The translations under genes were made by a program, and so were the position numbers. The notes under the pieces are model-generated. The model saw only the letters and a list, made by a program, of their open reading frames with translations. It made no database searches and was not told the DNA's origin. Shown one piece after another: positions 19,748 through 30,670 of a stretch of 64,000 bases of DNA. Position 1 is the first letter of the stretch, and each line of letters opens with the position of its first letter. Origin of the DNA: Euglena gracilis (Eukaryota > Euglenida > Euglenophyceae > Euglenales). Where the stretch lies: the NCBI GenBank assembly GCA_039621445.1, contig CP154954.1:57771602-57835601 (forward strand). The letters run 5' to 3'.

Positions 19748-21190
19748 GACCCCCCAAAATGGCCAAAAATTCCCCTTTTTGGCCACCCTTGGGATTCTTT
19801 GGAACAAAATGAGCCAAAAAACGTATTAAAAACCTCATTTCCACCTCGGCATGCAGCGCCGGAGGAAAGTTTTTTTTTTTTAGTCAGGGGGGCAGGGTTG
19901 GTTGGGAAGCCTTGAGGGGGGGGGGGCGGACCCCCCCTCCTACCTCGAAACCGAGGGGGGGCCGAGAATTTTTCGATTTCATGGACGGGCAAAGGGCCAG
20001 AAATGGGGTCGAAAATGGTCAAAAATCCCTGATTTTTCTTTGAAAATCGATCCGAAAATGCCCATTTTTTGAATGTCTTTTTGCATTTTTTTGGGGGAAA
20101 AACACCAACACAAAAAAAAATGGGCAATATGGCCAAAAGTCAGCAAAAGGGGTGTTTTTGCTCATTTTCCGGTGCGCAGCGCCGGAAGAAAATTTTCTGC
20201 TATTTTTGGCACCTGCCACCACCTTACGCCCCCAGGGGGGGGGTGGTCGGGACCAGGTTTTGAACAGTGCTGAGCTCTTGATTAGCGCGCACCCAACCTT
20301 CATTGACGCCCCCATATAAACCGGCCTTCTCCATGGAGCTCTTTTGACTGAAATGCAAGGGTTTTGTGCCCAAAACCGAAGGCCAGGGGGTCAAAAAACA
20401 GTCGTTTTTGGCTCAAAAAACACCTTTTCCGGGTCCGGGAGGCCAAAAAACATCGTTTCGGGAAAAACGGCTCAGTCGAACTGTGGGAAAAGTTTACAAA
20501 ATGGCCATCAGGGCCAAAAACGGCCGTATCTCGGGCTGGGCGGGGAGTTGCGGGGAAATCAAAATACCAGTAGAGGGCGTTCCAAAGGCTTCAAATCAGG
20601 TCTCCAGACATTTCTATACACAAATTGTGGCTGAGCCCAGATTTCAGCCTGAAAACGTGTTCAGCCAGGGGCCCCCGAAATGTGGTTTTTGTGGTGTTGC
20701 CATTCCCAAAAATCCAAATTGTCTGGAGCTGAGCAAAGTTGTCTGTGACGCCGAACAAACAAAGTTGTCTGTGAACAAAGTTGTCTGTGATTGGCATATC
20801 ATTTTCATTGCCAAGATTTGGCAAAAGAGCCACCAAAGTATGGCTCTTTTGTGTCAAGAACTGTGTTTGGGCCAAGACTCAGGGGGGGCCCAGGGGCGGG
20901 GACCGCGACGCGAAGGCGCCGCGGTCCCCGCCCCTGGGCCCCCCTAAAACCTTGGCCCAAACCACTGTTCTTGTTTGAAGATTTAAGACTTTTAAAGTCT
21001 CGAAATCGGCCCACACACGGTTTCTCTTTGTGTAAAGCATGCTGTCCGCCACTCTGTTTCGTTGTGCTCCAAGGCAACCTAGCCTTCTGTCGTGTTGTAG
21101 AGTGCCCCCGACCCGCCCCACTCGTTGAGGACCACCCGGCCTCGCAACCGCCCACCGATTTTTCATGCCAGCGTTTTTTTTTTACTCAGG
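19748..21190. other. Repeat-rich non-coding stretch
   Basis: No gene supported. It contains poly-G/C runs (19912-19937, 20233-20243), 15-nt hairpins of the CGGCGC-TTY-GCGCCG type in A/T tracts, and a long inverted repeat at 20864-20968. Open frames here are short and repeat-derived. Confidence 0.6.
20864..20968. repeat. Long hairpin, GTTTGGGCCAAG...CTTGGCCCAAAC
   Basis: Arms of about 45 nt: GTTTGGGCCAAG, then GGGGGGCCCAGGGGCGGGGA on the left, and their inverse on the right, around a small GCGAAGGCGC centre. A second, diverged copy is at about 21700-21815, so it is a dispersed family. Confidence 0.8.
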
Positions 21191-21197
21191 GTTGCCA

Positions 21198-21590
21198 CAG
21201 ATGCCCTCACTGAAAACGTGCCTGAACCCGGATGCCTTCACTGAAAACGTGTCATTGACCCGAATGCCCTCACTGAAAACGTGCCTGAACCCGGATGCCT
21301 TCACTGAAAACGTGTCATTGACCCGAATGCCCTCATTGAAAACGTGTTCATGACCACGAATTTCAGGGCAGGCATTTGGCGGGCTGAACACGTTTTTATT
21401 TGAGTTGGCTTCATTTTGGAGATATTTTAAAAACGTGTTCAGCCCGCCAAATGCCTGCCCTGAAATTCGTGGTCATGAACACGTTTTCCATGAGCGCATT
21501 TGTGGCAATGACACGTTTTCCATAAAGGCATGTGTGGTTAGGCACGTTTTCCATTCAGGCATCTGTGGCAATGACACGTTTTCCACAGGT
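21198..21590. repeat. 31-nt tandem units folded into a long palindrome
   Basis: Units of the form ATGCCTTCACTGAAAACGTG plus a variable ~11 nt recur every ~31 nt from 21198. A perfect inverted repeat of 61 nt (21338-21398 and 21428-21488, 29-nt loop) is followed by inverse-orientation units up to about 21590, so the imperfect palindrome covers nearly 400 nt. Related units (ACACGTTTTCCATTAAGGCA) are found near 23290-23340, 24780-24830, 25675-25725 and 44360-44440. The assembly duplicate is at about 36585-36977. Confidence 0.85.
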
Positions 21591-21705
21591 GTCACAAGGG
21601 GGGGTCGGGGGGGCAGCCGACCCCCCCCCCGGGATTTTGGAAAGAAAAATTTTTTTGCAGCATGAATGTGATATTTTTCTTTGTAATGCCATGTTCTGTG
21701 TCAAG
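21580..21705. repeat. Dispersed module GTGTCACAAGGGGGG...GCAGCATGAATGTGATATTT
   Basis: A ~125-nt module beginning GTGTCACAAGG and a G/C run, then GGGATTTTGGAAAGAAAA, T run, and ATGAATGTGATATTTTTCTT. Further copies are at about 23338-23450 and 24828-24935, each placed just after the ACACGTTTTCC units, so both belong to one larger repeat. Confidence 0.75.
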
Positions 21706-21905
21706 AACTGTGTTTGGGCCAAGAGTTGGGGGGAGCCCAGGGGCGGGGACCGCGGTGCCGAAGGCGCCGTGGTCGCCCCTGGGCCCCCCTAAAACCTTGG
21801 CCCAAAACACTGTTCTTGTTTGAAACCGTGTTTTGGGCGAAGATTTAAGACTTTTAAAGTCTCGAAATCGGCCCAAACACGGTTTCTACTACAAAAAAGG
21901 GGTGG

Positions 21906-22070
21906 CGGACGCCGGTTCTGTCCTGAACCCGGCGTCCCGGACGCCGGTTCCGTCCGAAGGACGGAACCGGCGTCCGGGGACGCCGGGTTCAGGACAGAAC
22001 CGGCGTCCGCCACCCCTTGTTTAAAGCGGCGTTTTAGAGACGCCGGGTTCAGGACAGAACCGGCGTTCAC
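21906..22070. repeat. Nested hairpins of the ACGCCGGTTCTGTCC family
   Basis: ACGCCGGTTCTGTCCTGAAC and its inverse are repeated several times so that nested stems form. Other members: about 22892-23012, 23616-23715, 25094-25175, and a GGGC variant at 26050-26120 and 42218-42320 (ACGCCGGTTCGGGC). A dispersed GC-rich palindrome family. Confidence 0.8.
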
Positions 22071-22119
22071 CCCCTTCGGGCCAGGGAGCACTTAGAAATA
22101 CGTTCACTAGCGTTCCCCT

Positions 22120-22660
22120 TTAGTCCCAGGGGGGAACAGCCAAAACGTCCCAAAGCAAATTCTGAAAAAAAAACCAGAGGATTCAAACATAAAATCTCTG
22201 AAACTCTAAAAAAGCCATGGGGGTTCCAGCCGTATTCCCCAACCGTATTTCTGACAGAAAAAAACCCAGCACGTCCAGCCAAAATTTCCCAACCGTGATA
22301 ATAAACCCAGCGAGGTCCAACCACAGTTTACCCTCCATATGTCTGAAACAACCCAGGGGGTCCAGCCAACATTTACCAGCCGCAATTCTGAAAAACGCAC
22401 GGGGGGTTCCAGCCAGCATTTAACAACCGTATTTCTAAAAAACCCAGGGGGGTCCAGCCAACATTTCCCAACCGTAATTCTAAGAAAAAACCCAGGGGTG
22501 GGCAGTCAACATTAAACCGAATTTTTGAAATAACCCAGGGCGGGTCCAGCCAAAATTTCCCTGCCGTATGTCTGAAAAAACCCAGGGGGGGGTCCACCCA
22601 AAATTCCCAACCGTACTTCTGAAGAAATCCAGTGGGGTCCAGCCAAAATTTCTGTAATGT
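22120..22660. repeat. Minisatellite, ~45-50 nt unit, about ten degenerate copies
   Basis: Unit pattern: CCCAGGGGGGTCCAGCCAAC, ATTTCCCAACCGTAATTCT, GAAAAAA. The copies differ by 10-25%, suggesting an old array. Duplicate at about 37508-38048. Confidence 0.8.
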
Positions 22661-25600
22661 GTCTCCTTGCCGGCAATATGTTTTGCCCTGTAATCAGTGC
22701 AGCTGTAGCAACCTGTATGCCTAGCAATCCTCCCCCCCCACCTCAGAAACTGCAAAACGCTTGCCGTCAGTCATCCATGATATTTTGCACTCAGCAATTG
22801 TGCCTTTTATCCCCTTTCATCCAAGGAGATTTTTGTTTCTGGGGTCACATTGGCACACTTTTTTACACAAAATACAGTCCCAAAACGGACGCCGGGTTTT
22901 GGACAGAACCGGCGTTCCTAACGCCGGGTTTTAGGACAGAACCGGCGTCCGGAAAACCCGTGGGGGGGGACGCCGGTTCTGTCCTGAACCCGGCGTCTCA
23001 AACGCCGGTTTAATGGTTCAAAGGGCGTTACTGTCTCGGCTGCCTTCGGCAGCCACCTTGCCAGTTAAAAGCACATTTTTGGAGAATGAAATTGTAAAAT
23101 CCATTACCGTCTCGGCCGCCTTTGGCGGCCGAAATAAAAATCCTTGACAAACCCCACGGCACTTACATTTTGGTTGTTCCATGGAAAAAAAATCCTCCTC
23201 GGCGCTTTGCGCCGGGGAAAAAAAGGATGTGCTCCAAATTTTGTCGGTTCCTCGCCCCCCCCCCCCCGGGAAAAAATTCTTCCGACACTGCTGACGTTTT
23301 CCATTAAGGCATCTGTGGCAATGACACGTTTTCCATTGGTGTCACAAGGGGGGTCGGGGGGGGCAGCCGACCCCCCCCCCCCGGGATTTTGGAAAGAAAA
23401 TTTTTTTTGCAGCATGAATGTGATATTTTTCTTTGTAATGCCATGTTCAATGGTTCAAAAGGCGTTACCGTCTCGGCTGCCTTCGGCAGCCACCTTGCCA
23501 GTTAAAAGCACATTTTTGGAGAATGAAATTGCAAAATCCATTACCGTCTCGATAAAAATAAAGGATTTTTCAAGGATAAAAATCCTTGAAAAAACCCCAC
23601 GGCACTTCTTGATGTTTAAACCGGCGTTAGACGCCAGGTTCAGGACAGAACCGGCGCCCCCCACCCCACGGGTTTTCCGGACGCCGGTTCTGTCCTAAAA
23701 CCCGGCGTCCGGTTTGGATTTTGGCCACAAACCGACTTTTTTTCCCCTCCTTTGGTGCTAATTTTTGTTAATTAATGTTTGAATACAAACTGATGTCCCC
23801 ATCAGGCTTGCGCTTAGTCGGGTGCCTATCCCACGGGGGGGGGGGATGGGTGCTCGGGGCAGGCACCCCATCAGGCTTCTTTTTAAGTCACCTGACCCCC
23901 CCCCCCCCCGGGGGAAGGGGGGGTGGGTGGGTGGGCCCGGGCCGGGCCCCCCCCCGGGGGGGTGGTCCCGCGCCGGAGGCGCTGGGTATACCTTTTCGGC
24001 GCGAAGCGCCGAAAATTTTTGAAAATTGCCTTTAACGGGCCCGATTTTTGGGGGGTCCCCGTACCCCCCCCCCCCCCCCGGGGGGGGGGCCCCGCGCCAC
24101 CGTGGGGGGGGGGGGGGGGACCCCCCCCCCTCCCCCCCCGGGGGTCTTAAAAAGAAGCCTGCACCCCATAGCACCCGATCCGACCCCCCCCCGGGGGGGG
24201 GAGGGTGTTGGGGGGGGCCAGGCCCTAGCCGGCACCCCCTCCGACCCCTGCGCCGAAGGCCCCGGGGCCCGGTAAAGGCCATTTTCAATGAAAATTTTCT
24301 GGGTCCGGCCCCGACCCCTGTCCCCCCCCGGGGGGGGGGGGGTGTGCCTGCTAGGGGCAGGCACCCTATAGCACCCACCCCCCCCCCCCCCGGTTGGTGA
24401 GCACAAGCATGGTCCCCATATGTCCCCCTCCCTCCATTTTCTTGACCAGCCGAGATTGGGGGAAACTCTTCCGGTCAACGAAAAAAAATGATTTTGCGGA
24501 AAGTGAAAAAAATGGCTTCTTCACCCCCCCCAGGTTGCGTTGGGAGGTTTCCAAAGGGGTTCAACCCATGATTTCGCTTTCTAGCTCAAGTTTTTGGAGT
24601 GTTGGACTTCAAAAAAGGCGTTAGCGTCTCGGCCCCTTCGGGGCAGGGGGGACAGAAAAAAGTACATTTTGGTTGTGCCATGGAAAAAAATTCTCCTCAG
24701 CGCTTCGCGCCGGGGAAAAAAAGGATGTGCTCCAAATTTTGTTGGTTCCCCCCCCGGGAAAAAATTGTTCCGACACTGCTGACGTTTTCCATTAAGGCAT
24801 CTGTGGAAATGACACGTTTTCCACAGGTGTCACAAGGGGGGGTCGGGGGGCAGCCCCCCCCCCCGGGATTTTGAAAGAAAATTTTTTTTGTATGAATGTG
24901 ATATTTTTCTTTGTAATGCCATGTTCAATGGTTCAAAAGGCGTTACTGTCTCGGCTGCCTTCGGCAGCCACCTTGCCAGTTAAAAGCACATTTTTGGAGA
25001 ATGAAATTGCAAAATCCATTACCGTCTCGGCCGCCTTTGGCGGCCGAAATAAAAATCCTTGAAAAAACCCCACGGCACTTCTTGATGTTTAAACCGGCGT
25101 TAGAGGACAGAACCGGCGTCCCCCCACCCCACGGGTTTTCCGGACGCCGGTTCTGTCCTAAAACCCGGCGTCCGGTTTGGATTTTGGCCACAAACCGACT
25201 TTTTTTTCCCTCCTTTGGTGCTAATTGTTTTTTGGGACCCCACAAACCACTTTCACCTTGGCTTTGAATACAAACTGATGTCCCCATATGTCCCCCTCCC
25301 TCCATTTTCTTGACCAGCCGAGATTGGGGGAAACTCTTCCGGTCAATGAAAAAAATGATTTTGCGGAAAGTGAAAAAAATGGCTTCTTCACCCCTCCCCC
25401 CCAGGTTGCGAAGTCGACAGTTGGGTTGAGTTGGGAGGTTTCCAAAGGGGTTCACCCATGATTTCGCTTTCTAGCTCAAGTTTTTGGAGCATTGGACTTC
25501 AAAAAGGGCGTTAGCGTCTCGGCCCCTTCGGGGCTAGGGGGACAGAAAAAAGTACATTTTGGTTGTGCCATGGAAAAAAATTCTCCTCGGCGCTTTGCGC

Positions 25601-26359
25601 CGGGGAAAAAAAGGATGTGCTCCAAATTTTGTTGGTTCCCCCCCCCCGGGAAAAAATTGTTCCGACACTGCTGACGTTTTCCATTAAGGCATCTGTGGTC
25701 AGGCACGTTTTCCGTTAGGGCCTCTGTGGCAAGCAAAAAACCGTTGTCATGAAAATTCGGCGACAGGTTGAGAGGCCGGGTGGTCCTCTACCCTAGATTG
25801 GGTAGGTCTAGACTGGACCCCCCCCCCCCCCCGTTATTTCAGCACACCCAAGGGCCAACGGACCCCCAAAATGCTTAATAATGGGGGGTCAAATGAGGGG
25901 GGTGGGTCAAAAATTTCTTTAGGAAGAGGGCAAAAAAAAATTCGGCGCCTTTGGCGCTGAAAAAGGGGGGGGGGTGTAAGAGTCGTGTGGTAGACTAGAA
26001 TAGGTATGTCTAAGGCTTTACTCTACTATATGGCGTGAAACCTGTGCCTAGGACGCCGGTTCGGGCGGTAGCCCGAACCGGCGTCCTAGGCACAGGTTTC
26101 ACGCCCGAACCGGCGTTTGGGACACAGTTTTTGAAACCGTGTATTGGGGGCTCTGGTTTCACGCCCGAACCGGCGGCCGCGGAAGCACGGCCAATTTCGC
26201 CCAAAATACCCATGTTTGGGCTGTTTTGGGCGACTTTGGCCCAAATGGGCCGCCGGTCAAAAATGGCAGATTCCACACTGAGGAAGCCATGTTACCCATC
26301 AATCGAAAGCTCTTCTCAAGGACTTTCGACAGATGGCCACAGCATTAGGCCATATTGCA
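22661..26359. other. Repeat mosaic without genes
   Basis: Holds members of the hairpin families described above, poly-G/C blocks (23880-24390), and two near-copies of a ~900-nt block: about 23450-23760 with 24400-24900, and about 24930-25740. The blocks contain GGCTGCCTTCGGCAGCC and GGCCGCCTTTGGCGGCC hairpins. No supported coding region; the Pro/Gly-rich open frames at 23750-24480 are products of poly-C/G. Confidence 0.6.
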
Positions 26360-26372
26360 NNNNNNNNNNNNN
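26360..26372. other. Assembly gap of 13 N
   Basis: Thirteen N lie exactly between the end of version 1 and the start of version 2 of the 15.4-kb segment. A 13-N spacer is the value used by optical-map hybrid scaffolding when neighbouring contigs overlap. Confidence 0.97.
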
Positions 26373-26949
26373 CAACCAAAACATCATCAATGTACACCAG
26401 CGCAAACGGTAAATCCCGTAAGACCCATTGGATCATGCGCTGAAACATTGCTGGTCCATTCTTAACACCCATTGGTAATACCGTCCATTGGTAAACACCT
26501 TTAGGTGTGACAAAAGCCGTATAGCCTTGCGAATCGGGATCCAGATGCATTTGGTGGAAACCATCCTCCAGGTCAAAAATTGACCACAAGCGGTTATCCG
26601 CTTGTTTTGTGATGAGGTCCTCAATTAGAGGTAACGGGAATGGGTCATCCTTAGTTTGTGAGTTTAAGAACCGATAATCCAGTACCAGCCTCCACTTTTT
26701 CTGACCTGATGGGTCGGGGGGCTTAGGAACCACAAAGGCTTGGGAGGTCCATTCACTCTTGGAAGGGATGATCCACTTCCGCTCTATGAGCTTTTGAATC
26801 ATTTCATTGAGAGCTATCTCTCTTTCTCCGGAACAACGGAAAAATTTCCGATGCATTGGCTTTGCGCCTTCCTTAAGCTCAATCTTACAAACTCCAAAAC
26901 GTCCGTGAATAGCGGGATCTATATCGCAAGCGTAAACAGGGTTTTCCAA
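26373..26949 (-). pseudogene. Element B reverse transcriptase, version 2, cut by the gap
   Basis: Same RT as 10986-11562 (WRLVLDYRFLNS, FDLEDGFHQM, LPMGVKNGPAMFQ, YIDDVLV), ending at the N gap just after YIDDVLV. One extra T near 27037 shifts the N-terminal part relative to version 1. Confidence 0.9.
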
Positions 26950-27254
26950 AACACCAGAAAATTCGCGACTGATGCGCGTACAAAATTCTGCTGATTTGGG
27001 ATGCTGTCCTGCACTTTCAATGACAGCGGAAACCTGTTTTATGGGTCATATCGATGCCTATCGGCATTATGGACAAAAGCCGTATCGGCTCCCACATAGT
27101 CGGTGTGATCCAACACACTAACATTCAGGGGTGGAGATTGAGAAACCTGGAAAGCATCAAAGAAACATACACGGAAAATGATTTCTTGAAAATGTGGTAA
27201 TACCACTCCATGGAAATCCTCGAGTAGAGGAACATCCTTTGGTAGGTCCCACCA

Positions 27255-27886
27255 CTAAAGTGTGACATAAGTCAAATTTTGAAACCATTCCGCTTCGGGA
27301 TTCACAGGAACAAGTAATGCGCCTCGCGCTTGATGTTGGAAAATCTTATCTACAACAAGCGGGATAAGTTTCAGGGGGGGATGCATCCATAGGATAGTGT
27401 CTCCCAAAACTGATCAAAAGCGTTAGAATGTTGCGACCAATGTCGCGGTAATCGCGAATGAGCGTTGGAAGAGAATGCATCAATTTCCAAGGTCAAATCA
27501 AAAGAATCCGCCATATCGGCGATTTTTGAAAACCAATGTTTCAAAATTCGATATTGACCAAACTGAAAACCATTCCAGGTATCCTTGGTGTACTTGGAGA
27601 TCTGCTCAACGTCCTGAAGGGAGGGAACACGCTGTAACACAGAACAACGAAATTGTGAATTATCCACACACATGTGCATAGGACTCGATCCAGGGGGGGC
27701 ATATGTGGGTTGGGCATATACCCAGTCATCGGTGATGCGCGATAGCGCGGGATGCGCGATATGCGCGGGATTCGCACTATTGTCCACAAGCGCGATATGC
27801 GCGGGATTCGCACTATGTGCGGGAAGCGCGATATGCGCGGGGAGGGTTGGAGAGCGCCATAGGCGCATAGGGAGCGCTATGCGCAA
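27255..27886 (-). pseudogene. DAF/PP/VVP module, version 2
   Basis: Identical in content to 11867-12498, including the C7-run frame break and the TAG after TYVTL. Confidence 0.45.
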
Positions 27887-28161
27887 ATCCGAAGAGGGAG
27901 GCTATGCCTTTGCACTGTAGTGCTTGATTCACTTTCGCGAATTGCGAAAAACTGCCAAGTGTATTTCTGGGCTGTGAATAACTACCAAGTGTACTGATGG
28001 GTGTATCACCCATGGTACCAAGGCTGTGTACCCTTTGGTTATCTATTTAATCTGTACCGGGTGTATAGGTACCACTACCCGGTGAAGGGGGGGAAAAATT
28101 CCCGGTTGCGGGATCCAATCGGATTAGTTTGGAAGTTTCAACTAGACATCCACAATCAAAA

Positions 28162-29068
28162 TCATGGTAAGCGGAAATTCTCCGACAGTGAGCGTTGGTG
28201 CATGTGGTGCGCGTTTGTGTGGGTGTCAGTGCATAAGTTGGTGTTGGTTGGGGTAGCTGCTGGGGGGCGTACAGGGGTGTCTGAAATCGACACACCTGGT
28301 GGAAAACGTAAAAGTTGTGCAGCTGGGCGGCTACTCGACACCGAAATTTCTTCAGGCCTTTGGGCTTTCGCCTGGGAACCCAGCGAAACGTGCGGGGTTA
28401 AGCTACTGGCTTTCCCTACCGCATGGGAAACGAGGGCTAAAAGTGCGGTGGGTAGGGGGGCAGCTTTCTCTTTACCCCTAGGGTAGGAAACGGTGTTTTC
28501 GGTTGTGGAAAACTTTGTGGAAATGTGGGGGGACATCCTGGGGGATGTCACGGGGAACAAGTTCGGGGGTGTGGTGTGTGTGCTGGGGGTAGTGCACAAA
28601 CCGTGCGAAGGACAATCCACCACCAATCGGTGTTGCCGGAGGAACGGAAAACCGAGTATGACATCTGACCCGGCGATATTCGCCTCGAACGCCCAAGTAC
28701 CCATTTTGGATTTGTGGGGGGTGTGTGTGGTGCTTCGGGATAATGGGGAGGACTATGTCCAAAATGCATCCCAAGTCACCACCGCACATGGGGCTGTTGT
28801 CAGCGGTCATAATTTTGATGGGATTCTTGGCATGAACCAAGAGGGGGGTGGGAAGTCCACCATAGGCCAAAAGGCCGACTCCGATATGGAGTAGGGGAGC
28901 CCGAGGTCTGAGGGCACGGACCTCTGGGCTGATGAACAGATGGAGGTAGGAACTGATCACCCCTGCCCCCCCTGCCCATCGGTCTTTTTGGTCGGTACCC
29001 GGAAAATTTTCGGGTCCCCCACTCCCCGCGCCAAATTTTTGCTTGGAATGTTGAGCAAAGTAAGCCAA
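28162..29068 (-). pseudogene. Protease C-terminal region, version 2
   Basis: Same as 12774-13679, but split into two frames (28162-28704 and 28478-29068) by the cluster of differences at 28731-28760. AKNPIKIMTADNSPMC lies in the second and GSDVILGFPFLRQH in the first frame. Confidence 0.6.
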
Positions 29069-29073
29069 GGGTC

Positions 29074-29262
29074 ATGGAACAGTTGGCGCAACAACAATTT
29101 TACACCCGACCCTTCGCTTTGCGTACCCCCATGGAACTTTTGGTCCAAGCGAACATCAAAACTCAAAATTTCCGTGCACAAGCCAAAATTTTAGTCGACA
29201 CAGGGTGTCGAATCCCCCTTCTTTTCCGCAAAGGACTTATACCTAGAATAAATTGCGCGTAT
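29074..29262 (+). pseudogene. Protease DTG half on the plus strand, version 2
   Basis: Same as 13685-13873 (AKILVDTGCRIPLLFRKGLIP region). The inverted orientation is therefore present in both assembled versions and is not a local misread. Confidence 0.65.
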
Positions 29263-30130
29263 CGCGCGAATGGCATTCCTGTCTTCCACAGCTCATCCTC
29301 GGTGCTCTCATCTCCCTCCCTGCCCGAAGCCAGGTCTTTTTCCTCGATAGAGAATATTTTGAAACCAACCCGCTGCCTGTTGGCAGAACCGCGATTGGAA
29401 TCGCGACGACCATGGCTAGGGCGGGGAGAGCGGGAACGGGGGCACTTGGATGAATGGTGGTCTTTAGACCCACAAAGGGAACAACGGTTTCGCGAATACG
29501 ATTGCCTTTTGGCATCATACCGACGCGGGGAGCGGTTATCCGCTCGACCGCTGTCGGATCGCGAAGAGGATGACCCACTTCGCGACCGAGATCGCGAAGA
29601 ATCGCGATTGGCATCCCGATTGCGGGTGGGGGGCGGGGAGACCGACCACACGGTATAAAACTACGTCCGCTATTGCGGTGGGGTGAACGAGAACGCGGCC
29701 TTCCATCACCCGATCGGTATCCCGACCGCTGCGAATGCGCAGATCGTGAGGAACGTGAACTCCAGGAAGAGAGGGATCCACGGGGGCTCTTACTGTGCTT
29801 TCGTGCTTGGGGGTTCGGACATTCGCGAGACATATGTCCGGGTTGATTACACAAAAAGCACACTTTGTCCGAAACTTGGTCAGAAGAGCGCGAATAGCGC
29901 GGTTTGGATTCCCGTGTCGGGGATTTGGGGTTTGAGCGCGGATAGCGCGTTTTGGAATCACTGGATGGTGATTTTGGAGATTTTGGGGAGGTAGTCCTTT
30001 GGACTGCATGGACTGAACCGAAATTGATCAGATTTTGTCCAACAATGTCTTCGGGCTTCAAAATATACCCACCAGGGGCTTTCACTTGTCCGACATCATA
30101 TGCGAACGGGAAAAAAAAGACACTCAGAAA
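29163..30130 (-). pseudogene. gag fragment with two zinc knuckles, version 2
   Basis: Same as 13774-14740. Here the knuckle-2 frame continues without break through the region where version 1 shifts (about 29425), but a one-base difference near 29625-29640 separates knuckle 1 from knuckle 2. Confidence 0.75.
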
Positions 30131-30180
30131 TTCAGGCTCGGAACGGCTCGGTACGGCTCGGCACGGCTCGGCACGGCTCG

Positions 30181-30670
30181 AAAGTCAGTTTGCTGTTGTT
30201 CAACACGGCGGGTAGCACAGCTTCACCCAGACCGTGCCCCGGGCCCAGGGAGATGTCTCTTTTGGCCCTCGCCACAAGGAGAAACTCCTCATGACTCCCT
30301 GTGCGGCCACAGGTCGCCGGTAGATACTATGGGTGTAAAGTACATAAAGGTTGTACGGAGTGCCGTGCCCGTCCTGCGGTCCATGGTTAGAGGAAAATGG
30401 GAAAGTCCCATCTTCAATATATACGGCGGCGGGGGGGGGGGGGGGGGGAGTGTGTGCTTTGCCTGCCACTGTTGGCGTGTTTGTGTCATTGGCTGGTTGG
30501 CTGACTTGTGCCTGGGGTGGTTTCACAGCCGTCCGAGAGTGGCTGATTTGTGCCTGGGGTTGTTTCAGAGCCGTCCGAGAGTGGAGGTGAGAAAACTGGC
30601 CTCATGGCCATTGCTCTGTGTGGGCCACCGAAGGTGGTAGAGGTGGTCGGTGCACTGGATGAAGTCACAC
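30181..30670. other. Spacer with poly-G run, version 2
   Basis: Counterpart of 14791-15288. The poly-G tract is only 18 nt here (30431-30448) and preceded by C, so this tract length is unreliable or allelic. Confidence 0.6.

Larger units (their letters stand above)
10986..26359. repeat. 15.4-kb segment, version 1 of a near-identical pair
   Basis: Begins inside the RT frame (CAACCAAAACATCATC at 10986) and ends TTAGGCCATATTGCA at 26359. The same sequence starts again at 26373, directly after 13 N, and runs to 41754. Most differences are single bases in homopolymers, with a few substitution clusters (13343-13372 versus 28731-28760). Length 15374 versus 15382. Confidence 0.95.

Noticed and set aside
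21198-21360. CRISPR array
   Set aside because: The ~31-nt units have repeat-like spacers, are mirrored in a palindrome, and the DNA is eukaryotic with no cas genes.
23750-24480. Pro/Gly-rich ORFs of 60-206 codons
   Set aside because: Products of poly-C/G runs in all frames; they differ in length between the two assembly versions.
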